Assembly (NCBI GenBank): GCA_947458795.1 | Contig: CANHCD010000121.1 | Coordinates: forward strand, 1-6,704 | Direction of reading: 5' to 3' | DNA from: Cyclobacteriaceae bacterium | GTDB taxonomy: Bacteria > Bacteroidota > Bacteroidia > Cytophagales > Cyclobacteriaceae | DNA length: 6,704 bases | Part shown: positions 1-5,937 of the stretch, piece by piece | Numbering within the stretch: the stretch's first letter is position 1 | How the letters are laid out: each line of letters starts with the position of its first letter | Notes under the pieces: model-generated | Seen by the model: only the letters and a program-made list of their open reading frames with translations | Told to the model about the DNA's origin: nothing | Databases searched by the model: none | Position numbers and translations under genes: made by a program

Positions 1-1
1 A

Positions 2-1393
2 TCACCCGCTTCACAAAAAATCACTGTAGCTCTAGCAGGTGCAGGTGGATACATTGGAAGTTGGTTTATTGAGCAGTACAAAGAAAACTACCACTTGATC
101 GGACTGAGCAGAGGCAAGGTCAAGTCCAATCCCTATCCTGAGGTGGAATGGAGACAAGTTGAATTGTATTCGATTACATCCACCGCCGAGGCCCTCCGAG
201 GTGTAGATGTTGCCATTTACCTCGTGCACTCCATGTCCGCATCTACCAGATTGAATCAAGGGAGCTTTGAAGATACGGACCTCATTCTGGCAGACAACTT
301 TAGTCGTGCTGCGGAGATTGCGGGAATCAAGCAAATCATTTACCTGGGGGGATTGATTCCCGATGAACCTGAAGAACATCTTTCGCGGCACCTAAAGAGT
401 AGGCTAGAGGTAGAACAAACGCTTGGTTCACGGACTGCAAAATTGACTGCCATCCGCGCTTCCATCATCGTGGGTCCTGGAGGCTCTAGTTTTGACATGA
501 TCAAAAATTTAGTCCAAAAACTACCAATTTTAATGTGTCCAAAGTGGACCAATTCCTTGACGCAGCCTATTTCTCTACGAGACACCTTAGATATAATTAA
601 TTTCTGTATTGGAAATTCAGCTGTGTACGATCAGGTATTCGAAATAGGAAGTCCCGAGGTGATGAGCTATCGGGATATGCTTGCTCGGACGGCCAAGGTG
701 ATGCGGAAAAAGCGACTTATATTTTCAGTCCCTATATTTTCGCTTGGCTTCTCCAAGTTTTGGGTTGGGCTTTTTGGAAATACGCCTCCCCAACTGGTTT
801 CCCCACTTGTGGAAAGTTTGAAACATACCTTGGTGGTCAATCCAATTCACGCGTTCAAAGAAAAAGAGATGGATTACCTCGATTATGAAGCTGCTGTAAA
901 AGTTGCTTTATCGACCACCGATAGACCCAAATTACCCAAGTTTAAGTACAACAAGGGTTTAAAAAATACGGTTCGTTCCTTACAGCGCATGACGAATTTA
1001 GGAAGGCACAACGCACTATGGGTAGCAGAACGCTATGCACTTTGGTTGCCTTTTTTCTTTCGATACATCATTCGAGGCAAATTACGCGGGACTGAGGTCC
1101 TTGGATTTCATTTGCTATGGGACAAGGAACCGATGCTGGAGCTTACCCATGTACCAGACCGTAGCGATAGCCAAAGGCAATTGTTTTACATATCAGGAGG
1201 CTGGCTGGTCAAGCGGTATGACTACGGATGGCTTGAGTTTCGAGAGGTTTTGGATAGCAAGTACATCATTTCTGCCATTCATGAGTTTGCCCCGCGACTT
1301 CCATGGTTTATCTACATCAATACCCAAGCACGCCTTCATCTATGGGTAATGAGTCGCTTTCAAAAGTATCTTGAAAAAAAAGCTGATATTTGA
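2..1393 (+). CDS. Atypical SDR NAD(P)-binding protein, YbjT-like, 5' end cut by window edge
   Basis: Probable NAD(P)(H)-binding oxidoreductase or sensor of the atypical short-chain dehydrogenase family. The frame is open to the left edge. The first internal ATG, at 95, is not the start because the Rossmann motif GAGGYIG is encoded before it at 38-58. The visible part is 463 codons. Family hallmarks, counted from the first visible codon, are IYLVHSM at 72-78, the IIYLGGL strand at 112-118, and HLKSRLEVEQTL followed by the RASIIVGPGGSSF segment at about 130-164. The stretch FWVGLFGNTPPQLVSPLVESL (about 253-273) matches my memory of the YbjT-type middle region. The C-terminal 130 residues, including GGWLVKRYDYGWLEF, resemble a divergent DUF2867-like domain; this part is less certain. 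Substrate is unknown. Only a few residues are probably missing before the window, since Rossmann motifs sit near the N-terminus. The aldo/keto reductase follows after 43 bp. Confidence 0.82.
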   Translation, partial: SPASQKITVALAGAGGYIGSWFIEQYKENYHLIGLSRGKVKSNPYPEVEWRQVELYSITSTAEALRGVDVAIYLVHSMSASTRLNQGSFEDTDLILADNFSRAAEIAGIKQIIYLGGLIPDEPEEHLSRHLKSRLEVEQTLGSRTAKLTAIRASIIVGPGGSSFDMIKNLVQKLPILMCPKWTNSLTQPISLRDTLDIINFCIGNSAVYDQVFEIGSPEVMSYRDMLARTAKVMRKKRLIFSVPIFSLGFSKFWVGLFGNTPPQLVSPLVESLKHTLVVNPIHAFKEKEMDYLDYEAAVKVALSTTDRPKLPKFKYNKGLKNTVRSLQRMTNLGRHNALWVAERYALWLPFFFRYIIRGKLRGTEVLGFHLLWDKEPMLELTHVPDRSDSQRQLFYISGGWLVKRYDYGWLEFREVLDSKYIISAIHEFAPRLPWFIYINTQARLHLWVMSRFQKYLEKKADI

Positions 1394-1436
1394 TTTATTG
1401 ATCACCGAATAGTAATCGAATTTAATTTTTACGACC

Positions 1437-2387
1437 ATGAAAACCTTATCTTTTAAAAATGGAGATCAGCTGCCGATTCTTGGACTAGGTACCTGGAAAA
1501 GTAAGCCAGGAGAAGTTCGTAAGGCAGTTTATTGGGCGATCCAAGCAGGATATAGGCACCTAGATTGTGCTGCCATCTACCAGAATGAGCGCGAAGTAGG
1601 GCAGGGGATAGCAGATGCACTTGCAGAAGGAATGGTAAAGCGCTCCGATCTTTTTGTTACTTCAAAGCTCTGGAACAATGCCCATCGATTTGAAGATGTG
1701 CGGCCTGCATTGGAGAAAACCCTAGACGACCTGAGGCTTGATTACGTGGATTTGTACCTAGTTCACTGGCCCATTGCTTACAAACCAGGCGTAGGCTTTG
1801 CTACCCAACGCGAAGAATACTATACTTACCAAGATGTGCCCTTGAGTCAAACTTGGGAAGCGATGCAGGATCAAAATAAAAATGGGCTTGCAAAGCACAT
1901 TGGCGTTTCCAACTTCAACCAAGCAAAGCTTGCAGAACTATTTGCCATTCCAGGACAGCGTCCAGAGATGAATCAAGTGGAGCTACATCCCTATTTGCCT
2001 CAGCATCAATTGGTATCTTTCTGCAAAGAAAATGGGCTTTTGGTGACTGCCTATTCGCCTTTGGGTTCACCTGACTCTAGAGCTGAAAAGCATCAACACG
2101 ACCCCAAGCTATTGGAAGATGCGCTGGTGCGAGCCATAGCGGAAAAGCATCAAGTAAGTGTAGGGCAGGTGCTGATTGCCTGGTCTATTGCAAGAGAAAT
2201 AGCGGTGATTCCCAAATCAGTGAATCAGGCGCGTATCCTTGAGAACTTTGCTGCAGCGGAGATCAAACTGGGTGCAGGGGATCTGGCTCAACTCCAGGCG
2301 ATTGGAACGAATCATCGATTTGTGGATGGAACCTTTTTTACTGGACCCAAAAGTCCCTACCGGTTAACCGATCTTTGGGATAATTGA
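1437..2387 (+). CDS. Aldo/keto reductase (AKR family, NADPH-dependent aldehyde/ketone reductase)
   Basis: Cytoplasmic TIM-barrel oxidoreductase that should reduce aldehydes or ketones with NADPH; the natural substrate cannot be read from sequence. The 316-residue length is normal for the family. The catalytic tetrad is complete and falls at the canonical numbering of mammalian aldose reductase: Asp43, Tyr48 (in LDCAAIYQNE), Lys77 (in TSKLWNN) and His110 (in DLYLVHWP). Other conserved segments are GVSNF at 156-160, NQVELHPYLPQ at 179-189, TAYSPLGS at 204-211, and the cofactor loop IPKSVNQARILEN at 258-270, whose Lys260 and Arg266 suggest preference for NADPH. The ATG at 1437 puts the family N-terminus (FKNGDQLPILGLGTW) in the right place. 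It lies 43 bp after the SDR gene on the same strand, so co-transcription is plausible. A strong hairpin terminator follows 19 bp after the stop. This is a confident family call. Confidence 0.95.
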   Translation: MKTLSFKNGDQLPILGLGTWKSKPGEVRKAVYWAIQAGYRHLDCAAIYQNEREVGQGIADALAEGMVKRSDLFVTSKLWNNAHRFEDVRPALEKTLDDLRLDYVDLYLVHWPIAYKPGVGFATQREEYYTYQDVPLSQTWEAMQDQNKNGLAKHIGVSNFNQAKLAELFAIPGQRPEMNQVELHPYLPQHQLVSFCKENGLLVTAYSPLGSPDSRAEKHQHDPKLLEDALVRAIAEKHQVSVGQVLIAWSIAREIAVIPKSVNQARILENFAAAEIKLGAGDLAQLQAIGTNHRFVDGTFFTGPKSPYRLTDLWDN

Positions 2388-2406
2388 AGAAACACGTTTT
2401 TGAGAT

Positions 2407-2437
2407 CCAAGCGCTAAACAGTGCTTGGGTTTTTTTT
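2407..2437 (+). terminator. Rho-independent terminator after the aldo/keto reductase
   Basis: The stem is CCAAGCGCT/AGTGCTTGG (2407-2415 with 2420-2428), nine pairs including one G-T wobble, closing an AAAC loop. One G and then eight Ts (2430-2437) follow. Orientation is plus: read on the minus strand the hairpin is followed by ATCTCAAAAACG, without a T-tract. The T-tract overlaps the stop codon of the convergent minus-strand gene by two bases. Confidence 0.88.
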
Positions 2438-3053
2438 AATCCTCCAATTCCAAATTTTCGAGTATTGCGGCAAGCTGATCAAAATCACGAAGGCCTGGCT
2501 TGATCTCATCTCCACCATCCAATGCAAACCCATACAGTCCGGGCAATTCACTAAGTGAGCATGCATTTGTTGGAGTGATTCCAGCTCCTAAAAATACGTT
2601 CAACTGATTCGTGAATGGATTGATACTAGATTCATTATCAATTACTAAGGATTTATTAGTTGAAGTTACATGTAAAGTAACTTCATGTTCCCGCATAAGG
2701 TCAATCTTTGGAAGTAATGTATCCAAGTCATCTAATTGCACACGGCAGATTAATTTTTTTCCAAGCGGTGCGAGTTGAACCAAAGTGTCCAAATCCTTCG
2801 ACTCAATCCAGGTAATGCTAGGATAGTCTGCTAGAAGTCTTTCAATGGAATAAGCATCCAAGTCTGCAAATTCTGCAGCGTAATCTATCCCGGAAATCCA
2901 GCCTGTAATCTCCTGAAACTGCGTTGGAGAAACGTAATGAGGAGATCCCTCTTCCAAGCTAAAACCCAAAATATCAACATACATCCCAGAGCAATACCTT
3001 GCATCGGTTAGGTTTGTAATTCGGTTGATTTTTACTTTTGTTTTTAAGGCCAT
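2436..3053 (-). CDS. TrpF-like beta/alpha-barrel protein, active site altered (probably not a PRA isomerase)
   Basis: A 205-residue protein resembling phosphoribosylanthranilate isomerase, the TIM-barrel enzyme of tryptophan synthesis. Numbering from the chosen ATG, KINRITNLTDA (8-18) aligns with the TrpF N-terminus KICGITxxEDA, ILGFSLEEGSPHYVSP (28-43) with LGFxFxxxSPRYVxP, FLGAGITPTN (154-163) with LAGGLxPEN, and GFALDGGDEIKPGLRDF (175-191) with the C-terminal phosphate loop and PGxKD. The catalytic Cys of KICG is Asn10 and the next Gly is Arg11. The GGTG segment after the VID strand is missing (VIDNESSINPF, from 137). Asp139 may still match the catalytic Asp. I infer a diverged paralog with another or no catalytic role. 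A TTG start at 3104 would add 17 residues, but that TTG lies inside the promoter candidate, so ATG at 3053 is preferred. No other trp gene is adjacent. It converges on the aldo/keto reductase. Confidence 0.72.
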   Translation of the reverse strand: MALKTKVKINRITNLTDARYCSGMYVDILGFSLEEGSPHYVSPTQFQEITGWISGIDYAAEFADLDAYSIERLLADYPSITWIESKDLDTLVQLAPLGKKLICRVQLDDLDTLLPKIDLMREHEVTLHVTSTNKSLVIDNESSINPFTNQLNVFLGAGITPTNACSLSELPGLYGFALDGGDEIKPGLRDFDQLAAILENLELED

Positions 3054-3073
3054 GGCTTTCCTGTTTGTGCATG

Positions 3074-3105
3074 CGAAGGTAAGAAAGCTTGTGGGTAGAC
3101 CCAAA
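3074..3105 (-). promoter_or_regulatory. Candidate Bacteroidota-type promoter for the TrpF-like gene
   Basis: Read on the minus strand, TTTG (3105-3102) is followed by a 20-nt spacer and TACCTTCG (3081-3074). This fits the Bacteroidota consensus TTTG-N19~21-TAnnTTTG with one mismatch in the -7 box. Transcription would begin about 15 to 20 nt before the ATG at 3053. The placement argues against translation from the TTG at 3104, which forms part of the -33 box. Motifs this short occur by chance, so this remains a candidate. Confidence 0.45.
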
Positions 3106-3162
3106 GGGTATTCTGTAGCTTCCTGAAATTAGGGTTTACTAGTTGCACTAAATTTATTAACC

Positions 3163-3174
3163 AATTAGCTAATT
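3163..3174. repeat. 12-bp perfect palindrome, possible operator
   Basis: AATTAGCTAATT is its own reverse complement. It lies about 60 bp upstream of the -33 box proposed for the TrpF-like gene, followed a few bases later by the shorter palindrome AATCGATT (3179-3186). A dimeric regulator could bind here, but AT-rich palindromes arise easily by chance. Confidence 0.35.
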
Positions 3175-3274
3175 CTTTAATCGATTGCTAACCTAGGAGG
3201 AGACACCTAGAAAACCCATGTGCCTAAGTGGGGTACTAATTTCTGTCTTGAATCTTGCCTTTCTGCTGCAAGCC

Positions 3275-3353
3275 CTTGGCGTCCTGCCTGCCGCAGTCAA
3301 GCTTTGCGAGAGTATTTTTATTTAGTTCTCGCAAAGGCGCAAAGCCGCCAAGA
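3275..3353. repeat. Nested inverted repeat with an 8-bp tandem repeat in its right arm
   Basis: The inner arms CTTTGCGAGA (3302-3311) and TCTCGCAAAG (3327-3336) are perfect 10-bp reverse complements around a 15-nt AT-rich loop. The outer arms CTTGGCG (3275-3281) and CGCCAAG (3346-3352) also pair, leaving asymmetric interiors of 20 and 9 nt. The right side is also three head-to-tail 8-mers: CGCAAAGG, CGCAAAGC and CGCCAAGA (3330-3353). From memory, CGCAAAG-type units recur between genes in Bacteroidota genomes, so this may be one copy of a dispersed element; that is inference. It could also form a large RNA hairpin. It is too loose, and on the plus strand followed by A-rich rather than T-rich sequence, to be a standard terminator. 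Confidence 0.7.
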
Positions 3354-3377
3354 AAAAAGATGACTAGGCCTGTTGAG

Positions 3378-3422
3378 TCGAATCATAATTGAGGATAGTC
3401 ATTTTCTTTTTATCCGATTCGA
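3378..3422. repeat. Inverted repeat with an 8-nt bulge upstream of the protease
   Basis: The right arm ATCCGATTCGA (3412-3422) is the reverse complement of TCGAATC (3378-3384) joined to GGAT (3393-3396). The left arm is interrupted by the eight bases ATAATTGA (3385-3392). Eleven pairs form in total around a 15-nt T-rich loop. The element ends about 100 bp before the preferred start of the protease. It may be an operator or leader structure; nothing proves either. Confidence 0.5.
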
Positions 3423-3473
3423 ATAATCAACTTTACATGCCCTTCTTTATGTATTAAAGTGGCATGGATTTGG

Positions 3474-3481
3474 TATCTTCG
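3474..3481 (+). promoter_or_regulatory. Weak -7 box candidate for the S8 protease gene
   Basis: TATCTTCG matches the Bacteroidota -7 consensus TAnnTTTG except at one position, and shares the TTCG ending with the box proposed for the divergent gene. No TTG is found at the expected -33 distance, so support is weak. If used, transcription would start inside the longer open frame that begins at 3464, which fits translation from the ATG at 3524. Confidence 0.25.
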
Positions 3482-3523
3482 AGCAGCTACTGGGTTTCAA
3501 ACCCGGAGCGATCCAAACTAAGC

Positions 3524-5170
3524 ATGTCTAAATCATTATATTTTTTGGTGTTATTTCTGTGCGTTTGTTGGACTACAAAATCGGTAGCTCAAGATCGCTA
3601 TGCTGTATTTTTTAAGTTTAAGCCCCAAAAGGAATATTCCTTAGGAAGTCCAAGTAAGTTTTTAACCGAAAAGGCCATCCAACGAAGAGTACGAGAAAAG
3701 TTTCCCATAGACAGTTTGGACCTGCCCGTGACGGCATCCTACATCCAAGGAATAAGTTCGCTTAGCCAAGAGCTGCTTTATGTAAGCAAATGGTTGAATG
3801 CCGCCATTGTGGTCACTGACGCAGAAGGCAAGAAAAAAATGGAAGGGCTGCCTTTTGTGCAAAAAGTAGATTGGGTAGCCAAAGGATTTATTTCTAGGAC
3901 AGGAAACCGGAACAGTACTGAAGTTTCTTCCGCCCAACCAAAGAAATGGGTACTTGAACAAAGTTACCGACAGGCTGCGGCCTATGATTTTCAAAATGAG
4001 TTGCTCGGCATTCCAGCGATGCACCAGGCAGGATTTACGGGAAAAGGAATTACCGTTGCGGTATTCGATTCTGGGTTTCCAGGTTTGGATAAGGCAACTG
4101 CTTTTTCGCATGTATTTACCAATTCCCAAGTTTTGGGTCAGTTGAATGTGGTGCGCCCTTGGATCAAAGATGTCTTTCGGGACAATGAACATGGTACCCA
4201 AGTTGCTTCCTTGATCCTCGCAAACCAAGCGGGAACCTTGGTAGCTGGGGCGCATCAAGCGAAAGTAATCTTTGCCATTACCGAGGATGTAGCTACAGAA
4301 TATCCGATCGAAGAGCTCAACTGGGTTCGTGCTGCAGAGTATGCAGATAGTTTGGGCGTAGATATTATCAACAGTTCCTTGGGATACCTTGATTTTGACG
4401 AGCCGAGTTTGACCTACACCAAGTCTCAATTGGATGGAAAAACCACCTATGTCACGCGTGGAGCTACCTTGGCTGCAAAAAGAGGCATTTTGGTGGTCAA
4501 CAGTGTTGGCAATTATGGTTCAGCAGGTAGCAGTAGCTTAGTAGCGCCAGCAGATGCGGATGGAATTCTTGCTGTGGGCGCAGTGAACAGCAGTTCTACT
4601 GTTTCTTCCTTCAGTTCACGAGGCCCAACTGCCGATGGTCGCATCAAGCCAGAGCTAGTAGCCTTTGGACAAAGCCCAGTACTGATTCGTGGTTCAGGTC
4701 AAGTGGGAGCGGCTTCTGGCACTTCCTTTTCGGCTCCTCAAATTGCAGCCCTTGCTGCTGGTTTATGGCAGGCTAAGCCAGAATGGACCAAAGATGAGTT
4801 GTTGACTAATCTTCTAAAAAGTGGCAGTCAGTATGCTACCCCGGATCAAAATTTAGGCTATGGGATACCCAATTTTCGAAGTGCTTTTTATGGTGCGCTT
4901 TTGGGGCTGAATGAAGAAATTGAATTAGGTTCAAATGTCTACCCAAACCCGCTTCGCACTGAGTCCCTCAGCATTCGATTTGGAAAGGAATTGAGGATGA
5001 CGCTTCAAATTTTGGATAGTTCAGGTAGGAAAATTGGAGAAAAAATTGGGGAGCGATCCGCTGTTAAGAATCCATACCTCTTTAGTTTAGCTGATCTGCC
5101 CTCTGGAATATATTTTATTCAGCTGTTAGATGGCAAAGAAATTGCGTACAAGAAACTTATTAAACTTTAA
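3524..5170 (+). CDS. Secreted S8 (subtilisin-like) serine protease with T9SS sorting domain
   Basis: Exported endopeptidase, expected to be carried by Sec to the periplasm and by the type IX system to the surface or medium. Numbering from ATG 3524 (548 residues), 1-23 is a signal peptide with a hydrophobic core and a likely cut after VAQ. Residues about 24-140 match the Bacteroidota S8 prodomain, with FLTEKAIQRR at 46-55, LPVTASYI and VSKWLNA. The peptidase domain contains the whole triad: Asp182 (VFDSG), His223 (HGTQVAS) and Ser401 (SGTSFSAP), with oxyanion Asn330 (SVGNYG). The last 78 residues (471-548) form a type A sorting domain, beginning NVYPNP and ending LPSGIYFIQLLDGKEIAYKKLIKL-like. 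The frame is open from an ATG at 3464, but its extra 20 residues, rich in Ser and charged residues, would bury the signal peptide, so 3524 is preferred. The substrate is unknown. Confidence 0.93.
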   Translation: MSKSLYFLVLFLCVCWTTKSVAQDRYAVFFKFKPQKEYSLGSPSKFLTEKAIQRRVREKFPIDSLDLPVTASYIQGISSLSQELLYVSKWLNAAIVVTDAEGKKKMEGLPFVQKVDWVAKGFISRTGNRNSTEVSSAQPKKWVLEQSYRQAAAYDFQNELLGIPAMHQAGFTGKGITVAVFDSGFPGLDKATAFSHVFTNSQVLGQLNVVRPWIKDVFRDNEHGTQVASLILANQAGTLVAGAHQAKVIFAITEDVATEYPIEELNWVRAAEYADSLGVDIINSSLGYLDFDEPSLTYTKSQLDGKTTYVTRGATLAAKRGILVVNSVGNYGSAGSSSLVAPADADGILAVGAVNSSSTVSSFSSRGPTADGRIKPELVAFGQSPVLIRGSGQVGAASGTSFSAPQIAALAAGLWQAKPEWTKDELLTNLLKSGSQYATPDQNLGYGIPNFRSAFYGALLGLNEEIELGSNVYPNPLRTESLSIRFGKELRMTLQILDSSGRKIGEKIGERSAVKNPYLFSLADLPSGIYFIQLLDGKEIAYKKLIKL

Positions 5171-5221
5171 CATTGGACAAAACAGGAGTTATTCCGTGAT
5201 TTGTAGCTATTAAACCTGAAG

Positions 5222-5878
5222 ATGAACCCTCAAATTGCTCCCTCCATACTTGCTGCTGACTTTGCAAACTTGCAACGGGAAGTAGAGATGCTCAATGCCT
5301 CGGCTGCGGATTTTATCCATGTGGATATCATGGATGGGGTTTTTGTGCCCAATATTTCATTTGGTATACCCGTCACCGAAGCGATTCATCGGCATGCGAC
5401 CAAGCCCTTGGACGTGCATTTGATGATTGTAAACCCTGAGTTGTATTTGGAGGATTTCGTAAAGGCAGGTGCTTCGATTGTGACTGTTCATGTGGAGGCT
5501 TGCACGCATTTGCACCGTACCCTCCAAGAAATCAAGCGACTGGGCATATCTGCAGGGGTGGCACTCAATCCGCATACCCCAATTGAACAGTTGACGGAAG
5601 TGCTTGAGGAGGTTGACTTGGTCTGTGTGATGTCGGTCAATCCAGGATTTGGAGGGCAAAAATTCATTGAACATACCTATGCGAAAGTTGCCAATTTGAA
5701 GAACCTGATCCTTAAAAAGGGATGTAAAACCCAAATCGAAGTCGATGGAGGAGTGAGTGAAAAGAACTCCAAACGCTTAGTTGAAGCTGGGGCAGATATT
5801 CTGGTGGCTGGAAGCTTTGTATTTAATGCTTCGGATCCTATCGCTGCTATCGCATCCTTAAAAAATATTTCCAGTTAA
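5222..5878 (+). CDS. rpe: Ribulose-phosphate 3-epimerase
   Basis: Interconverts D-ribulose 5-phosphate and D-xylulose 5-phosphate in the pentose phosphate pathway, in the cytoplasm. The 218 residues match the usual length, and family motifs are intact. APSILAADF is at 6-14, with Ser8 near the active site. FIHVDIMDGVFVPN (31-44) carries metal ligands His33 and Asp35, LDVHLMI (63-69) carries His66, and IEVDGGV (172-178) carries Asp175. Asp35 and Asp175 are the expected acid/base pair. VNPGFGGQ (139-146) and AGSFVF (196-201) bind the phosphate. Start ATG at 5222 places the N-terminus as expected. It lies 51 bp after the protease stop and 59 bp before the next gene on the same strand, with no terminator visible in either gap, so co-transcription is possible although the functions are unrelated. 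Confidence 0.97.
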   Translation: MNPQIAPSILAADFANLQREVEMLNASAADFIHVDIMDGVFVPNISFGIPVTEAIHRHATKPLDVHLMIVNPELYLEDFVKAGASIVTVHVEACTHLHRTLQEIKRLGISAGVALNPHTPIEQLTEVLEEVDLVCVMSVNPGFGGQKFIEHTYAKVANLKNLILKKGCKTQIEVDGGVSEKNSKRLVEAGADILVAGSFVFNASDPIAAIASLKNISS

Positions 5879-5937
5879 TCGTTGCTGAAAAAATCACTTC
5901 GCTCAACAGAAATGGAGCCATTCATTCGATTCATGCC

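Larger units (their letters stand above)
3054..3523. other. Divergent intergenic region, about 470 bp, without a supported gene
   Basis: This stretch separates the minus-strand TrpF-like gene from the plus-strand protease. It holds the TrpF-like promoter candidate (3074-3105), a 12-bp perfect palindrome AATTAGCTAATT (3163-3174), a nested inverted repeat with an 8-bp tandem repeat (3275-3353), a second inverted repeat with a bulge (3378-3422) and a possible -7 box TATCTTCG (3474-3481) for the protease. The part from about 3150 to 3190 is very AT-rich, whereas 3270-3300 is GC-rich and unlike its flanks. A 35-codon hydrophobic frame (3218-3325) is present but not well supported as a gene. Confidence 0.7.

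Noticed and set aside
95..97. ATG at 95 as start of the SDR gene
   Set aside because: The NAD(P)-binding motif GAGGYIG is encoded at 38-58 in the same frame, so the true start lies before the window.
1035..1349. A 104-codon open frame on the plus strand inside the SDR gene
   Set aside because: It is out of frame with a well-supported protein and shows no recognisable motif.
1398..1430. Possible promoter before the aldo/keto reductase (TTG at 1398 and TAATTTTT at 1423-1430)
   Set aside because: The spacer is 22 nt, the -7 box lacks the final G, and transcription would begin at or after the start codon.
3054..3104. N-terminal extension of the TrpF-like protein from TTG at 3104
   Set aside because: The 17 extra residues have no counterpart in TrpF-type proteins, and the TTG overlaps a good -33 promoter box.
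3464..3523. N-terminal extension of the protease from ATG at 3464
   Set aside because: It would place 20 polar residues before a well-formed signal peptide, and a possible -7 box lies inside it.
3662..4429. A 255-codon open frame on the minus strand inside the protease gene
   Set aside because: It lies wholly antisense to a protease with intact motifs, its translation has no recognisable domain, and its composition is that of a shadow frame.
5030..5053. Short direct repeat AAAATTGG(A/G)GA within the protease sorting domain (KIGEKIGE)
   Set aside because: Only two imperfect units in a coding region, explained by a repeated tripeptide; too short to be meaningful.
5171..5221. Terminator or promoter between the protease and rpe
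   Set aside because: No stable hairpin with a T-tract and no fitting pair of promoter boxes could be found.
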